Shown: positions 63,994 to 64,000 of the stretch, piece by piece | Layout: each line of letters starts with the position of its first letter | Position numbering within the stretch: the stretch's first letter is position 1 | Assembly: GCF_021390475.1 (NCBI RefSeq) | Contig: NZ_JAJUWS010000021.1 | Location: 41,537-105,536 of the forward strand | Origin: Streptomyces sp. ST2-7A | GTDB lineage: Bacteria; Actinomycetota; Actinomycetes; Streptomycetales; Streptomycetaceae | Length of the DNA: 64,000 nucleotides | Direction of reading: 5' to 3' | The notes under the pieces: generated by a model | Databases searched by the model: none | What the model saw: only the letters and a program-made list of their open reading frames with translations | Told to the model about the DNA's origin: nothing | Position numbers and translations under genes: made by a program

Positions 63994-64000
63994 TGTCTCT

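Overview
The window is very GC-rich actinomycete DNA. Codon third positions are strongly G/C, GTG starts and GTGA/ATGA start-stop overlaps are frequent, and the gene set (homodimeric pyruvate dehydrogenase E1, AhpE-type peroxiredoxin, DUF3052, TerD/DUF475, Rsm22, DUF397/helix-turn-helix pairs) points to Streptomyces or a close relative. I see about 57 protein genes, RNase P RNA, one tRNA-Val, a Mn2+ riboswitch, an IS701-family element and a 7.2-kb chromosomal island.

Layout. 0-1.7 kb: a small secreted two-cysteine protein with an ABC ATPase and an edge-truncated permease. 2.2-10.3 kb: a surface-polysaccharide locus (Wzy-like polymerase, flippase, Wzz-type co-polymerase, GT4 glycosyltransferase, HxGH cytidylyltransferase, CDP-alcohol phosphotransferase). 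10.6-20.9 kb: lipoprotein, primase-like protein, an operon of Bcr/CflA efflux pump, serine hydrolase and Rsm22, a PhzF-like protein, a PBP4 homologue lacking all three catalytic motifs, and a GAF-SpoIIE phosphatase. 21.3-28.9 kb: rnpB, yaaA, the histidine phosphatase / zinc-ribbon / Nif3 operon, a methyltransferase and two poorly known proteins. 29-33.7 kb: glycosyltransferase, methyltransferase and alpha/alpha-toroid protein next to a TetR regulator. 34-41.4 kb: peptidoglycan-binding membrane protein, a decayed stretch with plsC and MFS remnants, HAD phosphatase, a GDT1-family transporter behind a yybP-ykoY riboswitch, a hydrolase-TetR operon with twin operators, DedA, and tRNA-Val(UAC). 41.7-51.3 kb: coiled-coil protein, FmdB, DUF4383, then a Ter-associated stress module (TerD, CitE-like aldolase, a PRTase-TRSP-StiP fusion, HAD) and DUF475. 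58.7-64 kb: TerD, AhpE, DUF3052 and aceE.

The most unusual part is 51486-58698. It is bounded by 22-bp direct repeats that copy the 3' end of terD, so it looks like an element integrated at that gene, yet no integrase is visible. It carries an XRE/DUF397 pair, a run of small genes, a radical SAM enzyme with seven C-terminal cysteines, a translationally coupled 54-residue peptide ending in CNDDNPYR, and an aminoglycoside-phosphotransferase-like kinase. I read this as a candidate RiPP pathway that I cannot match to a named class. An IS701-family copy with 140-bp perfect inverted repeats sits beside it, and its transposase is broken by two related 20-bp palindromic insertions.
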